Shown in pieces: positions 60,701 to 64,000 of a stretch of DNA of 64,000 nucleotides. Numbering within the stretch: the first letter of the stretch is position 1; the number at the start of each line of letters is the position of its first letter. A program made the translations under genes and the position numbers. The stretch lies in assembly GCA_964636815.1 (NCBI GenBank), contig CAZWTF010000001.1:186001-250000 (forward strand). Direction: 5' to 3'. Under the pieces are notes generated by a model. It was not told the DNA's origin. It made no database searches and worked only from the letters and a program-made list of their open reading frames with translations. The DNA comes from SOIL31 sp964636815. GTDB lineage: Bacteria > Babelota > Babeliae > Babelales > Vermiphilaceae.

Positions 60701-62128
60701 GTGGGTTATCAAGCTTTAAGAGCAACGGTAGTTGGTTCAGGCAATACTGCAGTAGGTACATCTGCTTTAACGCAGAATCAAGCAGATTCAAATACCGCGG
60801 TTGGACAATTTTCAATGCTTGCCAATGCTGTTGGTTTTGAAAATACAGCTGTTGGTAAAGATTCACTTTTGGCAAATACTGTTGGGAGTTTTAATACAGC
60901 AGTTGGTTTTAGTTCTTTACTGAGTAATGTTGGTGGTGAATTTAATGTTGCTGTGGGGAATTTAGCATCATTTGCTGGTGTATCAGGGGTAGGTAATACA
61001 TCTGTTGGGTATAGGGCTTTAGGTCTTAATCAGGCTGGCTTTAATACAGCGGTAGGATATCAGGCTTTGACAGGTAATGTTGGAGGTGTGAGTAATACAG
61101 CGGTTGGTAGCGAAGCGCTTGCTGCTAATATAATTGGGGTTGGAAATACGGCTGTTGGCTTTAATGCTCTTTTGATTAATGAAGGGGATGGGAATATAGC
61201 TATGGGTAATGGTGCTATGGCAGGAAGTGTTACAGGAGTAGGAAATATTGGTATAGGCACTGGAGTAATGTTTCTTAATCAAGGAGCAAATAATATTGCT
61301 ATTGGTAACAATGCTATGGGGCAAGCACCTGTTGGTGCTAATAACATTGCTATTGGTATCAATGCTTTAGCGGACACTATAGCCACAGGTAATATTGCGA
61401 TTGGTAGTGAAGCTTTGGCGGTAAATTTAGGTGCAGGAAATATTGCCATTGGCGATAAAGCATTGACTTTGAGTACTGGCGCTAATAATATTGCGATTGG
61501 TAATGGTGCGGGGATTTTAAGTCCTATAGGAGCAAATAATATTTGGCTAGGATCGCCAGGATTTCCTACTATTGAAACAGTATGCATCGGAAATCCAGCC
61601 CTTCACGTTTTTATGGTTTTACCAGAGATTTTCTTTGCGGGACCTGCTGAGGTAGGAGTTGGTTTTTTTCCTGGCGCGCCAACGACAGGATATGCTACAT
61701 TAGGTTTCTGTATTCCTTTTTTACCTTCTGCGAGACGTTTTAAACATGATATAGAAAATATGGATACTGATTCAGAAAAAATTTATAAATTACGCCCTGT
61801 GACATTTGAATATAATGATGATCCAATGATTAAAAAGAGTCAGCTTAATAAAAAACGATATGGATTGATTGCTGAAGAAGTTGTTGAAATAATGCCAGAA
61901 CTTGCGATCACAGATCCTTTGGGTAAGAGTGAAGAACTATTTTCAATTGATTATGAGGCATTTGTACCAATGTTGCTTAATGAAGTTCAAAAAATTAATA
62001 CAAGAGTCATAACGTTGGAAGAAGAAGTTTTAACAATTGCAGATTTACGAGCAGATAATCAAAAAATGAAAGAAGTTATTAATGGCCTTCTTGCTCGTAT
62101 TAAACAATTAGAAAAACGTATGAACTAA
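57704..62128 (+). CDS. Giant surface protein with about fifty YadA-like repeats and S74 chaperone domain
   Basis: 1474 residues from ATG 57704 (AAGGAG with a 6-base gap). The N-terminal plan is shared with the gene at 55152: VYFCTNASKIREVIREISELD, KFKDKVTFKDDVTV, then SVTDLVVTSC repeats. From about residue 405 to 1290 the protein is almost purely 17-residue head repeats (N-x-A-V/I-G-N-x-A-L-x-x-N-T-x-G-x-x), about fifty by spacing. The S74 chaperone follows: SARRFKHDIENM (Ser1342, Lys1347), YGLIAEEVVEIMPELAI and a C-terminal coiled coil. A trimeric stalk or adhesin, assembled through its own chaperone domain, is inferred. The repeats explain long antisense frames here. Confidence 0.85.
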   Translation: MNISQFKKYWIFPVLLFISIIPLLAERRDLLPQSFECEVSNPCHQVCNQYVYFCTNASKIREVIREISELDDNKDSCLWALRTYMDQGFLCGEWDAVAQVLDYAELVLKKNYRNLPKKMVKKIFLNLELVIRQMLNGSLSIDPEAVLHNNFEGSSQCCPDGFKSVINVFTDAFFHEDVKIDGTLVVKGKTRLHDKLKVYDKAIFKDKVTFKDDVTVTDLTVLSCMDSLCVNTLTVTDIISPGGSCIDLCINNLSVVDITVSGTLSANDAIINNATIQSLSVTDLVVTSCIDELCVINLSTVDTTVSGTLSVNDAIINNATIQTLSVTDIVVGSCIDELCVINLSVDELIAGSIEVCDLSVDCNIIMNNTQSPLVGNIIKDGDRFVHNFGTENTFVGINAGNFTMSGFGRNSGYGVNALQSNITGFDNTAVGVNALFSNTTGYQNIAIGNNALESNTLGHDNLAIGVNALESNTLGLLNVAIGNFALESNTCGSENIAIGMNSLQSNTTGLFNVAVGVNTLVANVTGSSNAAFGTQVLQENVGDFNAGFGNFALESNTTGHHNVAAGNFALAANTTGIENVAMGNFALQFNTVGNDNVAVGNFALQQNTVASYNTAMGNHALQSNLTGYENTAVGYNALTSNITGYENTAVGAYALESNTIGLNNTAVGHKSLQSNSIGFANVAIGNSALEENTCGSADVAVGRYALNSNIEGVFNVAVGNNALRDNTASTNAAFGSDALVVNTTGFFNTALGNFTLNANTTGIQNTAVGTFAAPANTTGSDNIAMGYHVFFSNVTGSQNVAIGNHALETVTGADFVVGPITLTGDRNVAVGYQALQEHEIGEATAVGTYALQHNTIGYANTAVGYEALRDNTIGANNTAVGHDALHFNLVGLSNTALGSSAMFTNTVGVDNTAVGANALFANVGGFNNIAVGSQASFSNIGGFDNVAVGTQSQFLGVGTVQNVSVGNNSLFALPVGRNNVAIGHNALEFYTFPIDDNVAVGYQALRATVVGSGNTAVGTSALTQNQADSNTAVGQFSMLANAVGFENTAVGKDSLLANTVGSFNTAVGFSSLLSNVGGEFNVAVGNLASFAGVSGVGNTSVGYRALGLNQAGFNTAVGYQALTGNVGGVSNTAVGSEALAANIIGVGNTAVGFNALLINEGDGNIAMGNGAMAGSVTGVGNIGIGTGVMFLNQGANNIAIGNNAMGQAPVGANNIAIGINALADTIATGNIAIGSEALAVNLGAGNIAIGDKALTLSTGANNIAIGNGAGILSPIGANNIWLGSPGFPTIETVCIGNPALHVFMVLPEIFFAGPAEVGVGFFPGAPTTGYATLGFCIPFLPSARRFKHDIENMDTDSEKIYKLRPVTFEYNDDPMIKKSQLNKKRYGLIAEEVVEIMPELAITDPLGKSEELFSIDYEAFVPMLLNEVQKINTRVITLEEEVLTIADLRADNQKMKEVINGLLARIKQLEKRMN

Positions 62129-62150
62129 GAATAGAAAACTTGGATTAAAT

Positions 62151-62178
62151 AAAAGCGGCCGTAAAAAGCCGCTTTTTT
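62151..62178. terminator. Bidirectional terminator
   Basis: AAAAGCGGC / GCCGCTTTT, with an 8-base loop, then T's; between convergent genes. Confidence 0.85.
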
Positions 62179-62219
62179 ATTAGTAAACATCAATAACATT
62201 TACAATCTGATAATGGATA

Positions 62220-63254
62220 TTATGTTAAGACAGAGGTTAATCTGGTTCCGCCGCAGTAAAGCATGTTTCCACATAACATTGGCGTAAAACAATGGCCTTT
62301 TTGCTGATCAAGATCAATTTTTTGGATTACTTTAGTCGTCAAATTATAAACATATGGCTCAAGTATATAATCTGTATTTTTTGTACAATCAACAAAATAA
62401 ATTTTATCACCTTCTATGCGCGGCAATAATGGCAAAATTGATTCATAAAGTCTTTCTTCATTATCTAATAATAAATAGCTGGGCACGCAAAAAGAAAAAA
62501 GAGCTTTTGTGCTCCATATACCACCTTCTTTAATAATATGATGATATACAAATGATGTTGTTGGACTTTCGGTATCAATGTGTTGCGCATGTTCAAGAAC
62601 AAACCCTTGGGTATCAGAAATCATTGTTAAGAATATAATAGGCTTATTGTTAAAATCAGCAATGATATTGGCTTGAGTGGAAGGCGTATTGCTTTTTATG
62701 TATGAACAAGAGGCTATAGAATAATGTACATCAGCCAGGCTGTTTTTTGTTGCGCAGCGCTCAATATAGAATAGTTCACTATCAATTTTCTGTGGATACA
62801 TATAATCCTTCCCTTCTGCTGCGCGTAGATATTCCACTGAACCATCATCATGTAATTCAAAGAGTGCAAAGTTATTATTGTATTGTGCGCTGCAATAACA
62901 ACTGTGATTATCAATCCAATGTAAAGTGTTAATGGCAAAGAGTGGTTCATCAAAATCAATGGATTTTGGAGATCGTTTTTGAAATGATTTGATACGTAAT
63001 CTACCGTTATCAATAAAACTAAAACCTGAATTGTCCGGTAACATTTGCAACCCTGCCGGATTAAATACTGACCATAAAATTTGTTCAGTTTGATGAGTTT
63101 GTGTGTTTAAGGAAAGTAATTCAATATTGGTTGGAGTGTATTGATGAATGCATAATATTGTCTCTCCATTGTTCAATGATGCAACAGGATAGATATATTC
63201 AGCAGCGGATAACGTGGAGGCATAAAAAAAGAAGACACAATAAAGCAATCGCAT
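62220..63254 (-). CDS. Exported beta-propeller-like protein
   Basis: 344 residues from ATG 63254 (AAGGAA upstream), where MRLLYCVFFFYASTLSA is a clean signal peptide; the frame is open to 63374 but without a site. Beta-strand segments alternate in blade style: YIYPVASLNNGETILCI, LQMLPDNSGFSFIDNGRLRI, NTLHWIDNHSCYCSAQYNN, SDTQGFVLEHAQHI, PRIEGDKIYFVDCTK. This suits a six- or seven-blade propeller of the TolB/WD40-like or YncE kind. No catalytic residue is visible; a binding protein of the envelope is a guess. Confidence 0.6.
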   Translation of the reverse strand: MRLLYCVFFFYASTLSAAEYIYPVASLNNGETILCIHQYTPTNIELLSLNTQTHQTEQILWSVFNPAGLQMLPDNSGFSFIDNGRLRIKSFQKRSPKSIDFDEPLFAINTLHWIDNHSCYCSAQYNNNFALFELHDDGSVEYLRAAEGKDYMYPQKIDSELFYIERCATKNSLADVHYSIASCSYIKSNTPSTQANIIADFNNKPIIFLTMISDTQGFVLEHAQHIDTESPTTSFVYHHIIKEGGIWSTKALFSFCVPSYLLLDNEERLYESILPLLPRIEGDKIYFVDCTKNTDYILEPYVYNLTTKVIQKIDLDQQKGHCFTPMLCGNMLYCGGTRLTSVLT

Positions 63255-63420
63255 AGATATTCCTTTGTAACAGCAATCATTATTAAAGAGTATCTTATTA
63301 CATTTGTTACCCATAATCCATACATTGCTAAATTCCCCAGAGATGCCAGCTTTTATTGATTTTCTGTTGGTCAAATCCGGGCTTTTGTATTAATTTTTTC
63401 AAACGCTATACATACATAAA

Positions 63421-63452
63421 AGAGCCACACTATAAATAGCGTGGCTCTTTTA
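63421..63452. terminator. Intrinsic terminator (minus-strand gene)
   Basis: AGAGCCAC / GTGGCTCT with a 12-base loop, flanked by A's and T's; ends the minus-strand gene at 63475. Confidence 0.8.
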
Positions 63453-63474
63453 TTATTATGATTTATATCAATGT

Positions 63475-64000
63475 TTAATAGAATAATTCATAACTTGCCA
63501 AACCAGGAGCTGTTGTAGCATTTAAAGTTGTTAATAATGATATTTTTTGACCCGCTAAAACAGGAATGTTTGCTCCTGTAGTATTTGCTGTAGTTGCTGG
63601 GTCTACAATTGTAGCTACTAATGGTTGAGCTACTCCATCTACGTATATAGTAAATACGAACGATCCTCCAGTAGGTGTATTTTTAGATTCAACGTACAAT
63701 GAAGTTATTGTACAATCACGAGTAACAACGAATTGGCTTTCAAATATATCACTTGATACTCCAGCTGCACCCATCCATTCACCATTACCCATGTTTCCTT
63801 TTGAATTCAACATAACCATTTCATGTTCAAAACGACCTGATGCATCGCGTAGTACAATAGTACTAGGTATGCTTGCTGTTGTTGCATCCGTTGCAATAGT
63901 AATGTCGTTAGCATTATTTGTAATGACAATATGATTAGATTGAATAAGTGATCTAAAGTTAAGAGTGCTACCAGTTTTATTTCTAAAAATAAGACCTGTC
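63475..64000 (-). CDS. C-terminal part of a surface fibre protein, cut at right edge
   Basis: Partial: the frame is open to the window edge, so the Met at 63819 is not the start. About 174 residues are visible. The upstream part has NKTGSTLNFRSLIQSNHIVI and STIVLRDASGRFEHEM, the IVLRDASGxF unit typical of repeated fibre proteins. The C-terminal part is a beta domain (CTITSLYVESKN..GGSFVFTIYVDGVAQPLVATI...VLAGQKISLL) like the globular tips of collagen-like or exosporium-type surface proteins. It probably belongs with the adhesins at 55-62 kb but is on the opposite strand. The length and N-terminus are not known. Confidence 0.65.
   Translation of the reverse strand, partial: TGLIFRNKTGSTLNFRSLIQSNHIVITNNANDITIATDATTASIPSTIVLRDASGRFEHEMVMLNSKGNMGNGEWMGAAGVSSDIFESQFVVTRDCTITSLYVESKNTPTGGSFVFTIYVDGVAQPLVATIVDPATTANTTGANIPVLAGQKISLLTTLNATTAPGLASYELFY

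Noticed and set aside
61019..61587. Antisense frames opposite the giant surface protein
   Set aside because: Same cause: tandem repeats; no start signals.
55152..62128. Prophage (because of S74 tail-fibre domains)
   Set aside because: No capsid, terminase, portal, lysis or phage regulatory genes nearby; both proteins have signal peptides and adhesin head repeats.
1..64000. CRISPR arrays, rRNA genes, insertion-sequence transposases
   Set aside because: None were recognised; the repeats seen are dispersed inverted repeats or coding repeats without regular spacers.

Overview
The window is A+T-rich chromosomal DNA of a Gram-negative-type bacterium: it has a LolC/E-type permease, a lipoprotein, pseudopilins, murein enzymes, and murD and ftsW. 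About half of the genes encode proteins with N-terminal signal peptides, and many of these carry domains typical of eukaryotes: F-box-like, C2H2 zinc finger, leucine-rich repeat, ankyrin-like and phosphotransferase-kinase-like. Core metabolism is thin. This mix suggests an intracellular or epibiotic associate of protists, of the Dependentiae (TM6/Babeliae) kind. That placement is inference from gene content; no 16S rRNA gene is present.

Layout. 0-6 kb: the tail of an HtrA-like protein, three secreted F-box-like paralogues, a PEP synthase with an odd hydrophobic N-terminus, and a small secreted ankyrin-like protein ending in CIIS. 6-15 kb: tlyA, small exported proteins, two tRNA-Arg genes, a PAF-acetylhydrolase-like hydrolase, an NlpC/P60 hydrolase, an amidase and dnaA. 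15-28 kb: an exported GH1-like protein, an M48-like protease, an exported kinase-like protein, lolC/E-pgk, a lipoprotein, rpiB, an FtsH-like AAA protein with a destroyed protease motif, an exported alpha/beta hydrolase and a thioredoxin-fold protein without CxxC. 28-37 kb: pepA, a possible exported cysteine hydrolase, thyX, ftsW, murD, then three tandem exported C2H2 zinc-finger genes and a Xer-type recombinase. 38-45 kb: exported coiled-coil, J-like, kinase-like and LRR proteins and a DUF1328 miniprotein. 45-55 kb: ileS, a large Tyr/Gly-rich exported protein, three overlapping pseudopilin genes, rplI, dnaB, an HtrA protease and ruvC. 55-64 kb: two giant surface proteins with YadA-like head repeats and an S74 chaperone domain, an exported propeller-like protein and the end of another adhesin.

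How it may work together. Housekeeping genes (tlyA, dnaA, dnaB, rplI, ruvC, ileS, thyX, pgk, rpiB, pepA, murD, ftsW) are scattered among genes that look devoted to the host interface. The strongest new pattern is that the eukaryote-like exported proteins (F-box x3, zinc fingers x3, ankyrin-like, LRR, J-like x2, coiled-coil) nearly all have Met-Glu (or Met-Gln) right after the signal-peptide cleavage region, whereas ordinary envelope enzymes do not. This may be a sorting mark for an effector class. The zinc-finger array, sitting directly upstream of and overlapping murD, is the most unusual locus. Three families of dispersed inverted repeats, plus a palindrome inserted in frame in the amidase, show past repeat mobility.
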